Made by a program: the position numbers and the translations under genes
Assembly: GCF_003265705.1 (NCBI RefSeq)
Contig: NW_020313005.1
Span: forward strand, 19,061,535-19,125,534
DNA from: Callorhinus ursinus
Taxonomy: Eukaryota > Chordata > Mammalia > Carnivora > Otariidae
Direction of reading: 5' to 3'
Length of the DNA: 64,000 nt
Notes under the pieces: generated by a model
Database searches by the model: none
The model's input: only the letters and a program-made list of their open reading frames with translations
What the model was told of the DNA's origin: nothing
Shown: one piece after another, positions 11,205 through 23,163 of the stretch
Numbering within the stretch: position 1 is the stretch's first letter
Layout: each line of letters starts with the position of its first letter

Positions 11205-12100
11205 TATTTCACTTGTATTCTTGCCCCCAGTTCCTAACACAGAGCTTCTAAAATCCTTGTAATCCCAAGTTTTAGGGATGCTAGGAACATCTTTTGTTCT
11301 AATATTTGTTTTCTTTGACCCTGATTTCTGACACAGAGCTCCTGAAACTCTTGTAGTTTCCTGAGTGACAGGGCATATTACACACAGCTCCTAAGTCCCT
11401 TGGAATTTCCTAGGTGGTAGGAGCATCTTTTTTTCTAATGAGGCAATTCTTAGTGAGCTCCTGAATAGAGGCTTGTCACCAGAAAGTCTAAACCTGATTA
11501 GAAGTTTGGAATCTTCAGCCTCACACTCCATCATCTAGGTAGGGGAGAGGAGATCAAGATTGAGTTAATAATCATGCCTACATGGTGAAGCCTCCATAAA
11601 AACCCCTCAAGTATAGGTTCAGAGTTTTTGAGTTGGTGAACCCATGGAGATGCTAGGAGGTTGGCATGCCCAGAGAGGCCATGGAAACTCCTTGCCCCTT
11701 CCCCATCCCTCACCTCATCCCCCTACCTCTTCATCTGTATTCTTTATCATATTCTCTATTTAAAAAACTAATAAACATAGATGCTCCCTGAGTTCTGTGA
11801 GATTTTTCAGCAGATTAGGAGAGGGTTGTGGGAACCCCCAATTTGTAGGCAAATCAAACAGAAGTGAGGATAATCTTGGGACCTACTACTTTTGATGGGC
11901 ATCTGAAATGGGGGCAGTCTTGTGGGACAAGCCTTTAGCCTGGGGGGAGGGTCTGCACAAAATCGGGTTAGTGTCATATTGAGTTAAATTGTAAGACACC
12001 CAGTTAGTATCTGGAGAGTTAGAGAATTGGTTGGTGTGGGACCTCTGCACGCCAATCTGGTGTCAAAGAGCTGAAGAGTAGAGTGTAAAAGAAAAGAAAT
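11150..12100 (+). mobile_element. Endogenous retroviral LTR, family unassigned
   Basis: Contains 'gaagcctccataaaaaccc', 'aataaacatagatgctccc' (possible polyadenylation signal near 11771), 'gttctgtgagatttttcagc', 'cagtcttgtgggacaagcc' and 'agttaaattgtaagacaccc', an order typical of a mammalian ERV LTR. It separates two halves of one L2-type LINE, so it is inferred to be an insertion. Edges are estimated and I could not fix the short target duplication. No viral coding region accompanies it. Confidence 0.55.
11164..11211. repeat. 48-bp perfect palindrome with (TA)14 core
   Basis: Ten-base arms 'tgaaataatt' and 'aattatttca' flank 14 TA units. The whole is self-complementary without mismatch and sits at the left edge of the LTR. 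Likely to extrude as a cruciform. Confidence 0.95.
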
Positions 12101-12104
12101 GTTT

Positions 12105-12550
12105 TTCCTTTTAATTATAAATCAGATTATGTCACTCATCTGCTTAAAATCTTATCATGGCCCCTAAGGTCCTGCATGATTAAGCCCCAGTTCACACTTA
12201 ATCTTATCCTAGGCTACTCTCTCCTTTAATTACCGTGCTCAACTCTGTTGGCCTTCCTCCCACTCCTTAAATATTCCATGTTCCTTCTTGGCATGGGGCC
12301 TTGGCACATGATGCCTCTCCCCCTTCTCTAGTGCCTCTCATCCTTCATTTCTCAGCCCAAATATAATTTCATCAGAGAAGACTTCTGGTCAGATCTTCCT
12401 AGTGGTAAATAATCTTATATCAGCATATAGAATTAATGACAATTTTACCATAAATTACTTAATGGCAAGAACTCTATTTCTTGTTCTCCCCTGTTCTCCC
12501 TTGTTTCTGCTCTTAGCAGATGCTCAACAATTTATTGAATAAATGCATAA
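12105..12550 (+). mobile_element. L2-type LINE 3' portion
   Basis: 'gattatgtcactcatctgct', 'ggtcctgcatgattaagccc' and a tail 'caacaatttattgaataaat' follow the order of the L2-type 3' region, resuming where the 10400-11140 fragment stopped. Together they represent one copy split by the LTR. Confidence 0.7.
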
Positions 12551-12767
12551 AGTACTTTATAATTAGATATATTTGTTTACTTATTTAATGTCCGTCTCTT
12601 TCTACACTGTTAGATCATGCAGTCAAGAACCATGAGTATTTTATTCACCACTATATTCCCTAGAAGTTACTACAATATCCAGAACATAATAGAATCTCCA
12701 TATTCATTAAATGAATGAATGGGTGAATATTCCATAATAATAAAAGAACTCTGAAAAATACATATGA

Positions 12768-12981
12768 GGGGCACTTGGGTGGCTCAGATGGTTGAGCGGC
12801 CGACTCTTGGTTTCAGCTCAGGTCATGATCTTGGAGTGTTGAAGTCCAGCCCCATGCCAGGCTCCGTGTTCAGTGTGGAGTCTGCTTAGGATTCTCTCCC
12901 TTCCCTTCTGCCCCTCCCCCCAATCAGGTGCCCACACAGGCGTGTGCTCTCTCTCGCTCAAATAAATAAATAAAATCTTTA
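12768..12981 (+). mobile_element. Carnivore tRNA-derived SINE
   Basis: Begins 'ggggcacttgggtggctcag', carries 'gctcaggtcatgatc' and ends '(aaat)n aaaatcttt'. Target-site duplications are clear: 'gaaaaatacatatga' at 12753-12767 and 'gaaaatacatatga' at 12982-12995. Moderately diverged from the consensus. Confidence 0.96.
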
Positions 12982-13084
12982 GAAAATACATATGATAAGG
13001 AGAGAAAACCCAATAAAAATATAAGCAAATTGTATAAACAGGGAATTCAGAAAAGTACAAATATACAAAAAGATATTTATTTTC

Positions 13085-13700
13085 ATAATAATAAATAGGA
13101 ATTTTAAAACATTCTACCTTTTGCCTATCATATTGACAAAGGATTACAAGGTTGAATAGCAGTCAATGCTGGTGACAAGTGAGGAAACAGGAATTCAGTG
13201 AGAGTGTGACATGGTGCAACAATTTTGCCAGATATTTTGTAGCATATATTAAAATTTAAAGGTGCAAACTTGTTAACCCAAAAATGCCATTTTCTCTCTA
13301 GAATACTTCATGAATGAATAAGTGAAAATATATTTAGTACAAGATTATGTCTGATATAAATATTCAGTAGGAATGAATGGGATATAAAATTATGGTATTG
13401 ACACAAGGAAATACTGTGCAACCACTAATAAAATGAAGTAGATCCGTTGGCATTGATGTGAAAACGTCTAAGATACATCACTCAGTTTTAAAAATTTGTG
13501 TTGCAGAACAGAATGAATTATAAATATAAATGTAAATGTATGTAACCAACAGTTCATGGCGATTTTTAGAAGTAGTTTCATAGGGATAGAATTATGGGGG
13601 AATTTCAACCTTTAAAATATCTATGTTTGTATTCTTGTATGTGTCTAGTATATATCCCCTTTATAGTCAGTAAAGATATAAATAATTTTTAAAAAGATCA
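13085..13700 (+). mobile_element. Ancient L1 3' fragment
   Basis: Diverged L1 ORF2 end and 3' UTR in sense orientation: 'caatgctggtgacaagtgag', 'aatactgtgcaaccacta', 'aaaatgaagtagatccgt' and 'ttgtgttgcagaacagaat'. No frame is preserved. Confidence 0.65.
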
Positions 13701-14250
13701 TGTAATAATTTCTCAGCTAAAATACAAGATCAAGAGAATCTTTTAATAAATGCCTTAATATAGGGTTCCGGTAGAAGCTAATACATGAGTTTCATGATTT
13801 ACAAATTGTATAGTGGGGAATTATCCTACATAACAAAACACACTTAATTGGTATAAACTGCCTTTTCAGTCAACCTTCAAGTCAGAGTACCTTTTTTCCC
13901 ATGAGATTCAAAATACAACTTTCTCCCCAGGAAAATCCCTGGGAAAAATCCAACCATTTAATACCACCTGCAGTGACAATGTTCACAAAGGTGTGACTGT
14001 TGCTAAGACAACAGCAGGATGCCATGAGTCCTGATAACAATAAACTGCAAAGAAGCAGTGGCTTCCTATGGACAAAAGGGTGCCCAAGAAAATATCTGTG
14101 TGTGCCTAGGAGGGATGGACCCATGTTCTGTTTGCCAAGAGGATATTATCTGAAAAGGCAAATTGTTGATGCTTCAGCATCCTTTCATTCCATTCTAGCT
14201 CTGCTTGGCCCCTAATTCTTGGCTTTGTCTCCCAAATTCTCCCACAAGAT
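13701..14250. other. Unassigned sequence
   Basis: No repeat family recognised. Contains the X-box-like site at 13999. Confidence 0.4.
13999..14012. promoter_or_regulatory. RFX X-box-like palindrome
   Basis: GTTGCTAAGACAAC has two RFX half sites (GTTGCTA and the complement of GTTGTCT). It is the second of three such palindromes in the first 18.3 kb. Confidence 0.3.
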
Positions 14251-14278
14251 ACACACACACACACACACACACACACAC
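14251..14278. repeat. (AC)n microsatellite
   Basis: Fourteen AC units. Confidence 0.97.
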
Positions 14279-14539
14279 TTTTGGGACTGATTTCCAATAT
14301 TTGGATTTATCAACTAATCTGGGTTTCCCCAGTGTGGCCCTTGGGACTCTATAAGGACTGTTGACTCAGACTTACCATTTGGCTCTTTCTGTTCTTAATC
14401 ACTTAAGGAAAATCCTCAGTTCTAGTTCAAGGAGCCTGAATCCTGCCATTTCCCAGCTTGCCCAACTCCAGGTGCCCACCCTATTTCCCCGTTGGGGTTC
14501 AGAGAGAGAAGATAGGCATTTCTTCAAAAATACCTGCCC

Positions 14540-14726
14540 AGGGGCACCTGAGTGTCTCAGTTGGTAAAGTGTCTGCCTTCAGCTCAGGTCATGATCCTAG
14601 GGTCCTGGGATTGGAGCCTGAATTGGGCTCCCTGCTCAGCAGGGAGTCTGCTTCTCCCTCTCCCCACCCTCTGCTCCTGTGTGCTCTCTGGCTCTCTCTC
14701 AAATAAATAAATAAAATCTTAAAAAA
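14540..14726 (+). mobile_element. Carnivore tRNA-derived SINE
   Basis: Head 'gggcacctgagtgtctcagt', 'cttcagctcaggtcatgatc', CT-rich body and '(aaat)n aaaatctt' tail. Perfect target duplication 'aaaaatacctgccc' at 14526-14539 and 14727-14740. Confidence 0.97.
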
Positions 14727-14997
14727 AAAAATACCTGCCCTGTAATCAGAGGAACAGCCAAGAATCATAATGAACTTGCAATACAAATCAGTTCTGCTAT
14801 AGGGTATATGCACTGTGTATAGTTTTTATACAAATCTATATAAAATAGCCATTATGTGAGTCATACATGATATAAATATAAAACATGACATAAATATAAA
14901 CAATAGTATTAGTTGTAAACAATAGTATTAGTTCTTGTAACACAAGAACTCCCCTTGGGTAGAGAATTGTCTTTATTTGAGAGGAAAAAAACTTACC

Positions 14998-15020
14998 TTT
15001 TTTAAAAAGTTTATTTATTT

Positions 15021-15051
<31 letters not shown>

Positions 15052-15151
15052 TTATTTATTTAAGTAATCTCTATACCCAACTCAGGGCTCAAACTCACGA
15101 CTGCAAGATCAAGAGTTGCACACTCCTCCGATGGATCCAGCCAGACACCCT
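14998..15151 (-). mobile_element. Short carnivore SINE with expanded ATTT tail
   Basis: Antisense of the short CAN-SINE form that lacks the CT-rich body: (ATTT)n, 'taagtaatctctatacccaa', 'gggctcaaactcacga', 'caagatcaagagttgca', 'ccagccagacacc'. The tail has expanded into an impure ATTT microsatellite at about 15012-15062. Confidence 0.85.
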
Positions 15152-16999
15152 GAGAGGGACAAAACCTTTCTAAGTTTCCTTGAGTTAAGTGCTAACATAC
15201 CAGAGAAAGATGAAAGATGCTCCATGTGAAATGAGAAGAATTTATAGTTTTTGTTCTCAAATGGAAAGGAAAGAAAGGAGCCAAGAAGATGGCAAAAGTT
15301 TGTGCTGGGATGAAAACCAGTGAAATTTTCTGCGGACAGTATGGCTAAAGCACATTTTAAGAATGGTGAGCTCCACTCTTCTGCTTGGGGTTGTGTTTCT
15401 ATACTATGCACCCAATTTGGTAGCCTTTCTCCTTACCCTTCAAAATGTCCAGAAATGTCTTCCCTGCTTACTTTTATTCTTTATAAGTGGGGGTTTTCTG
15501 GTCTATTTGATCACAGAATAAATAGAGTTTTGCGGGCTATAAATGAAGACAAAGTTATAAGCAGGAAAGATTTCACCCAGGAAGCAGAAGAGACCTTAAG
15601 AATACAAACTCCACTCGGCTCCCTCCCTAGAAATTCAGAGAAATATTGGGGAGAACTTTGGAAATCCACAGACAGTGGAATTGGGAAGTTCCTGTTAATT
15701 TTGCCCAATCTCAAGAGAGGTAGGGAGGCCTCAGCTGATCCCTAGAAAATAAAAAGCAGAATGCAAAATCAAATATGTACACAGTGTATCCATGTGACAT
15801 ATTACAGCTTTCATATACATAGATATAGATAAAGAATATAAATATACATATCAAAGGGGGCATGGAGTGTGTCCTGAAGAATAAGTGTCCTGAAAAATAA
15901 GTGCCCATGATTGGATAATTATGGCTGAACAAGCACCTTCAACCTCCCTTTCCAGCCCCACCAAAATGTATGCTCTTTTAGTATAGAACAATACTGGGGG
16001 AAATGAAGAAAGAAAAAAGAAGAACATAAAGGAATAAAGGAATTTTGTAAATAGCAACTAACCATAAACTAGAGTAGATAGGATCCAATGCTATGAAGAT
16101 AGCCAAATCCAATTAATAGGAGGGAGAAAGATACACCAATTTTAAGGCAGTTAATTTGAAAGAATATATTAGTAATAAGGTATTCTAATAATACTTAGAA
16201 AAAATATATTTATTATACTACAGTATTTAATGACTTTGTTTTAAGGTAAAGAAAAGTTATAGCATCTGTGTGTTGTTGTACAAAGTTGTAATAGTGCGTG
16301 AATTAACTGGTTGACCCCTGCTTCTGTCACTCAGCCCCCAGTAGAAATTCCAGAAGGATAAACCTCACCAGTCATCTCCATGCTTTGCCAATTAATATTC
16401 TCCCCTCAGTCAGATCATCTTAATTCTGATATAAAACAAAAAAAGAGAAAACTGAGAAAGGCCAAAATAAATATCCATTGTAAGCAAGATTTCTGGAAAT
16501 TTGGAGTATAAGATAGAAGGCTCCATAGCTTCTTTTTTTTAAAATCATCACCTATCTTTACCACCTTCCTCCAAATTCTCCTTCCAGAAAGACCCTGATA
16601 TGTGTTTCAAGTATGTCCTATACCCCTAGGCCAATACCTCTCTAATCAGGCCTCATGACGGTGTGAAAGCAGTTTGCCAACCAATATGAAGAGAGAGAGG
16701 CTCTGGTGGAAACCAAAGCTTCCATAGGACTCATTCAGCAACCTCAAGCAATTTTTAGTGACAGACGTGTGCCAGAAGTCTTTGAGAAAGTTTCTTCTCC
16801 CTCAGCATCTGCTAGAGTTTGAGGAAGTTGAGCCAAAATGTGCTGGTTTAGCCTGGCTGGGCATTGGAAGCACAAGAAGTAGAAAGGATTCTATTCTGGG
16901 TGTCAGTCTAAAGGACATGGGTCTGTTCACTGGCAGCTTTCTGACCAGATATAAATCAGCTTCATCTATAAGATGATGGCACTGAATTCAAGGAAATAA
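15152..16999. other. Unassigned sequence, no gene seen
   Basis: The 141-codon plus-strand frame at 15320-15745 has no recognisable domain and lacks flanking splice consensus. No repeat family recognised. Confidence 0.4.
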
Positions 17000-17100
17000 T
17001 AGTGTGTATGCATGGCTCTAAGTGCTTCACATTCAGTACATTTCCTCTGCACCGCAATCCCATGTGGTAGGCATACTATCTCTATTTTATAGATGAGTCC
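17000..17100 (-). mobile_element. MIR SINE fragment
   Basis: 'taagtgcttcacattcagta', then 'atcccatgtggtaggcata' and 'ctattttatagatgag' are the antisense of the MIR 3' half. Confidence 0.6.
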
Positions 17101-18099
17101 TAAAATCCCTACTCATACTAATATTTTTAGACTCTAGATATTGTTTCATATCCATCTGGATTCTTATTTTCTTTTGCAAAGTTACTTGAATTTATTTTTG
17201 AAAGGGTTTATTATTGGCATTTCTAAAATTAAAAGAAGTAATTACCCCCATGGATTCAGGAAATAAGATTGCTAATTTGGGTATTTAAATGGTTTCTGAT
17301 TACACTGATGAACCCTGTACTCTTCCTAAATTCACTAGTAATTCATTTCTCTGCTTTTCTCTAGTTGTAGAGACTTGATTCATCAGCATCCTTCACAGAG
17401 ACCATTTTAGATGTGTTGTTATACTAAATTCCACAGATGCATCTCAGGATCATTTCAGATAGGGGAGTGGGGCAGTGATGACATCCAAGCTGGAAGTGAT
17501 GGGAAGGTGCTTCTCCCCACCTCTGGAATCCCACTCAACACAGGTATTTATGTTGGCCTCTCCCAGAATTATGGAAGGCTTACTTCTGAATCAAGTGCAG
17601 CTGACTGGAGTCTTTAAATGGGAGTTGGTCTTGGCTGGCCTGCTCTGAAATTTCTAACAGGTGTGAAGTGGGGAATAAGCAGTCAAATTTGAATGAAATG
17701 AGAAAAACCCAGGGATGAAATTATCTTTGCTCAAGGTTTAAGAGAAATTTATTTTGAAGTACCTGCAATTTAGAATAATGAGAAGCACTTCACCTTCAGA
17801 CCCCTGTCCAGCCCAAGTCCAGTAGAAATTCTGGATATTCTGAGGCCACTTGGAAGGTGACAAGGATTCTGAGAAACTTATTCTTGGGAAAGTCATAGTA
17901 AAAACAACAACAAACCTTCCAGTCATCTCTATCTGTGATTCCTCTGAAAACCCCAGGTAAGTATATGACCATTTGGCTTCCCAGACAAAAAAAAAAAAAA
18001 AAAACTACAGCAAGGTAAAAGGTGAAAAATATGGCGAGCCAACCCTTTTGTTTTGTCCATGTGATGCTAATCAATGCTTCATTTATCCAGGGGTTGCCT
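17101..18099. other. Unassigned sequence with an A-tract
   Basis: No family or exon recognised. An 18-19-base A-run is at 17986-18004 without an identifiable retrocopy upstream of it. Confidence 0.4.
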
Positions 18100-18225
18100 T
18101 TGTTTTAGGAATTGAGAGCCTTGACTTCCATCCCCAGCTCTGCCACTTACTAGCTGTCAGATTGGGGGACTATCAATCATCCATCTCTCTAGCTTCAGTT
18201 TCTATACCTATAAAATAAGTGTTCA
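18100..18225 (+). mobile_element. MIR SINE fragment
   Basis: 'ctctgccacttactagctgt' is a near-perfect MIR core, followed by 'agcttcagtttctatacct' and 'ataaaataag'. Confidence 0.75.
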
Positions 18226-18285
18226 ATAGGTTGAAATTCTAACAGCTGTAGGAAAACCGATTCTATAAAATACACAATTTGTTTG

Positions 18286-18299
18286 GTTGTCATGGAGAC
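18286..18299. promoter_or_regulatory. RFX X-box-like palindrome
   Basis: GTTGTCATGGAGAC fits the RFX bipartite pattern with two central mismatches. No adjacent gene is visible. Confidence 0.28.
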
Positions 18300-20094
18300 A
18301 GCCTGCTGCTCAATTTCCCTCACCAACTTCCCCTAAGGACTTACCCTGAGGGCCAGTTCCCCTTCTTCAGTTGTTCTGGGAAGGGAATCTGTGTGGGAAA
18401 TTACAATGCAATCTGTGAGCTTCAGGTCATCTTCACCTTGGGACATTCTTGGAGCTAAAAAGTGCAGGTTCTGTAAGCTTGGAGGAGAGCTGGATGAATT
18501 ACAAACAAGAGTTGTTTTTAAATTGGTATTCTTTGAACAGGGATACATGAAAAGATTTCCAGGGGCTATTCAGGCATTGACAGTTTTAAAGGAAATTAAT
18601 TTTCAGATTCTCAAGTTACAGATGAATACATCTGTATTATTTCTGCCTACAAATATAATTCCCTACCTTCTATAATTCCCATTTCTCAATTCTTTATTTT
18701 TCCCAGCCACCCTTTTCATGCTTTTAGAAAATCTGTGTGCCTCTCACCCATCCTGAAGCTTCCTAGGGTGTGTTGCTTACTAGGTGTGAAAATCTTCCAG
18801 GCACCACACAGAGACAGTTCTAGAATACATGTCTCCAGGAGAGTCCCCCAACTCAGACATAAAGGAAATGTCTTTACACAGTCCTGGAGGTGGAGGTACC
18901 TTATTTCATCTAGGCAAAAAGTTCAGACAAAAGCTATTTATGCCTATGTAAGAACCAGGACTCAGAAGTGAGATGATTGTCACACTGTTGCAAGGAAACT
19001 TACTTGAGTTCAAAAATGAAGTCAGAATTTAGCTATTGGTCTGAGGAGGGTTGGCCACAAGGCTGTGTGCTGGATATTGTCCACAAGGAGCTAAAGCTGC
19101 ACAGATAGGAAATTTTGACAAACATATATTAGAGCACATGATAAAATAACAGCCTATATTTAAAAAATTTGTATTTGCAAAGGTCTATTGAAATTAATAA
19201 TATTTCCTCTTTCCAATCCTTTCCAGAACATATCTCGGTAAACAAGAAGCCAAAGGAAAGAGGAACATGAATAATTAATTGACATCATAATTAGCCTTGA
19301 TAAAAACATTTCTGGTATTGTTCCCCCAAATTAAGAGGACGCTAAGACTGGAAAACAAATCCTCTGTAAAGGCAATCAGCTTCCACTGTCATCAACATAA
19401 CAGCAAAAACTTTGATTATAGATCAACATTATTTTTGCAAACAATTCAGATGGAATTCCCAGAATTGAGGGACACTGCCACCCAAAACTCTTTCCATCCC
19501 TATCTATGCATTTATATGAACAAGAGTTCTCAAAACTTACACCTATAATGAAAAATGGCAATGCATAATTTAAGTACTTTTTTAAAAATATAGGAATAGG
19601 AACATCTTTAACACTAAATAATCCATTTCCATTAAATTTTACTGTAATATATAATAGCAGTAGTAGTACTACTACTACTGCTAACTATAATTATTCAGAA
19701 GTTTTTAAACATTGAGCCTGACTGGCTCAAAAAACCTTAAAAACAAATTTTCAATTCATATACTTGTTTTTGCTGTAGAGATGTATGATAGGATGATTAT
19801 AAAAGACTTTTAGGCCAAAAAATATATTTGAATAAAACTACATTGGGAAGTGGAATAGAAACACAAGTTCAAGGAGAAAATGGAAGTTTGTAAAATTCCC
19901 AACTGTTAAAGAAGATTTTGTGGCATCATGATAAATCTTAAATGTGAACTTAAAAATGTGTGGGATATTTAAAAATTTTACGGATTATGAATGATCTTTA
20001 AAAAAATGATCTTAAGACGTATATGAACTGAGATATTTGAAGATCACTCTATTGCTCATCTATTACTGAGTGTTTGGCCAGTCTGAGACTGTAA
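18300..20094. other. Unassigned AT-rich block, possible conserved non-coding DNA
   Basis: Repeat-free by eye over nearly 1.8 kb. The part at about 19200-19450 is rich in homeodomain-type cores: 'gaataattaattgacatcat' and 'aattagccttgat'. A 12-bp inverted repeat with a 3-nt spacer lies at 19656-19682 (agcagtagtagt / actactactgct). No exon structure seen. Confidence 0.35.
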
Positions 20095-20185
20095 ACCTGT
20101 TATCCAAACTTTTAAGTTCCAGATAGAAAAGCTGAATCCTAGAGAAGTGACGTGACTTGCCTAAGGACACACAGCAACAGAGCAA
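20095..20185 (-). mobile_element. MIR SINE fragment
   Basis: 'tagagaagtgacgtgacttg' then 'cctaaggacacacagcaaca' match the antisense MIR core. Confidence 0.55.
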
Positions 20186-20329
20186 CACCAGCAGGACCCA
20201 TCAGGACACTCTTCAGACATACCATCTCTAACCCCAAGGTCTTGAAACACACTATCCCCACGGCACTACTCAGCCTTCAGTTCACGTCTTAGACCCACGC
20301 CATCCCCATCAGCCCCCAAGATTGGGTTA

Positions 20330-20545
20330 AATGCTGTTCCAACAAGTTCTTCTGTCTGTGCTGCTCCTTAGCAAACTCCTCCAACTACCCTGTCATGACA
20401 TATTTACTTGTTTGCAGCCCCCTAGACTGTAAGCCTTATGAGGCAAGAACTACTTGCATGCTTCTCACCACTGTGTTTCTGTGCCTGGTGCAGAGCTGAC
20501 CTCTTGAGGTACTCAAAATATTTGTTAAATGAATGAACCAATCAA
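20330..20545 (+). mobile_element. L2 LINE 3' end
   Basis: 'ctagactgtaagccttatga', 'ggcaagaact', 'gtgcctggtgcagag' and 'atttgttaaatgaatgaa' follow the L2 3' end. Confidence 0.75.
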
Positions 20546-21359
20546 ATCATGGATTTTTTTTGTCCCACTGAAGATCTTACTTAAGGTAAGCACCTAAGCC
20601 TCCTATGGAGGAAAACTGTCTTGGGACTTGAAAGACTCATTTCCATTATCCAGAGAGGGTAACTACCTTATCCTGTGATGGCTTCAGACCCTTTTGTGAA
20701 TACTTCATGCTGGACATGAAGAACAGGCAAGAAAGGCCAAGAAAAATGCACAGAGGCTTTCAGGAGGCAACCCATCACCTCTCCCAGCAACCCAGGCATG
20801 TCTCTGCTTTGTCCTCAGCTGGCCAGACCCTGAGGGCTCTCCCTCCACACAGAGTCTGCTGGTAAAGCCCATGCCTGAGCACTGGGCCTTCCGGAAGTGA
20901 TCCACATGTGTCCAAATGGGCCGGTGTCCACAACAGTGGGGAACCCTAACACTCTTTCAGGTAAAAGCTCCTAACAAGTTTTAAGCCTATTTCCTCTGAG
21001 GCTTATTGGGCTTATGGCCTAAGGAGAATCAGTAAGAATCTGAAAAGGAGACTGAAAACTCCAGAATTGGAAAAAAAAATCAATATCCTTACTTATTTGT
21101 TTTGCTTTCATCTTCATTCCACTTTTTATTTTATTAATTAATTTTCCTTCCACACAGGCTCCTAGCTTAAATATCTTCACCCAAGTCACCTCATTAGTGA
21201 TTTGGCTACGTCTTAGAACCCAAGTGTCTTTGTGTGTAATTAGCTAGTATCAGAGACCCTGGAAATGTAATCACATCAGAGAGAAGTATACACTTTAGTG
21301 TTAAGAATTTAGTATTAAGATTTAGTATTAAGAACACTAAAATCTCAGAGAGACAGAAT
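20546..21359. other. Unassigned sequence
   Basis: No repeat family or exon recognised. Confidence 0.4.
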
Positions 21360-21725
21360 CTGCTCCCTTGGCCTGCTGCAGGGCCTTTGCACATATGAAT
21401 TCTTCTGTTCTGAATGCTCTCCACAACCCATGACTTATTCTGGTCTCATCTTGGAGAATTCAGCTCAAGCTTATTTTGGGCCCACAGACCAAGTCAGTCC
21501 CCATTACTTTCTCTCAGAACAGATTTTACTTCTTCCTCACACCCATCAGGATTGTAATTAAATAGTTAATTAGGTATTTATTCTTGAGGATCTGCCTCCC
21601 TCTTTGGAATGTAAATTCCAGAAAGACAGAGACGATCAATTCTACAGTCTGACCATTGCATCTCAAGCATATTACTAGATTCTATACATAGTAGTGCTCA
21701 AAAAATATTTACAGCATAAATGCAA
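21360..21725 (+). mobile_element. L2 LINE 3' region
   Basis: 'gcagggcctttgcacat', 'ctgttctgaatgctctcca', 'ggaatgtaaattccagaaag' and 'gtgctcaaaaaatattta' are in L2 order. Confidence 0.7.
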
Positions 21726-21759
21726 TTTAATTCCTTTTCACTTCACCTTTTAAAATATT

Positions 21760-22125
21760 CTCAAAATCTTATTCTCCCTTCAAGGCCAAAGTCAAATATC
21801 ATCTCCTCACTAAAGCCTTTTTGACAACTGTCCAACATTTAAATTAATCACTTGCTCCTTTCTATTCCTATAGCATGTTATATTTAAGACATAATAGCAT
21901 CTGATTGACCCATATGAAATTACTGTTTTTTAATAGATCAAAACTGTTGAATATCTGCAATTTCATGTGATTAAGTCTGTTTGTGCTTTCATCTCTCTTG
22001 CTAATATGTAAATCCCTTGAAAACAAGAACTGTAGTTGCTCACCTCCAATATCTGAAACATCTAACATAGGGACCAGTACACAGCAGATGCTTAATAAAT
22101 GTTGGTTATAAGAATGTCTGAGTGA
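21760..22125 (+). mobile_element. L2 LINE 3' region, second copy
   Basis: 'caaggccaaagtcaaatatc', 'ctcctcactaaagcc', 'cccttgaaaacaagaactgt' and 'gcttaataaatgttggtt'. Lies just downstream of another L2 3' end in the same orientation. Confidence 0.7.
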
Positions 22126-23163
22126 CTGACTAATCATTCCTCTGGTTCCATGCTGATTTCTAAAGTGACCTTTATCCACTGGACTCTTCCAAATATTGGG
22201 CACTCCCTGATGACAAAATGTCTTTATGAACTTTTATTAATTTTTATGAAAAAATTCTTTTTTAATGTTTCCAATTGGACACCTTCACTCAGAGTCAAGG
22301 AATTCATTCCCAGCTTACAGAAACCACAAGCCATGGAAAGCTGAGATTATTGCTTGTTGAGAGAAATAACATCAAGATGGATGAGATCAGTCTAATGACT
22401 CAGGTTGTGCCTGCCAAGGGTACTGTGAAATTCCATGAAACACCCCCACCTTCCTCCACCCACCCAGACAGCCAGACCCCTCTAGTGTCCATCCATCCCT
22501 TCCATGGACATGTGTTCAAAGGGGAGCTAGAATAATTACACACACTAATGATTTTGCACTGCCTAATTAGTGGTCTTGCCCACCTACCTGTGATGACAGT
22601 TAAGGTCTCAACACCTGTTGCTGGCACAGGCTCACTGCAAACAGCTCTAAATCACAGAAGAGATGACAGGTGTTGCTGAACTAGCCCTAGTGTTTTAGTT
22701 CTTCAAGAACTTAAAACTAGTTGTCTGGCAACTAAACTTGCCCTAAGGCACTTAACATATTAACCACTCGTTGTTGCTTCAAAGCCCCAGGAGCCTCTTC
22801 CAATCAGCCTCAACTTTAGGAAAATTTATTCTTAAAGTTAAGTAATTGCATAAAACTTGCAGATAGATGAGGACCACAGAATAGGAAACTGAAATTGTTC
22901 TTTTTGTCAATGCTTTAGGCCAAGAAAACAACCAACAACAAAAAGAAGGGAAGTCTGATTGATTCCCTAAGAACCAAAAGAGGTTCAAGGCATTCAAGTT
23001 CAACCCTTCATTTTTCAACTGGGTACAATAAAAATCACACACTATGTTAGTTGGAGGGTCAAAACTAGTACACTGATCTCTTCGTTGTCACTTTGTCTCC
23101 TCTGAAGCTTGGCTGTGATGTTTGAAGATGATTCCATTTCAGAATTAATTGTGCTAGTCCCAT
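22126..23163. other. Unassigned sequence
   Basis: No recognised family. Frames of 75-87 codons here have no recognisable domains. Confidence 0.4.

Noticed and set aside
17986..18004. Poly-A tail of a processed pseudogene
   Set aside because: The upstream sequence shows no coding similarity and no target duplication was found.
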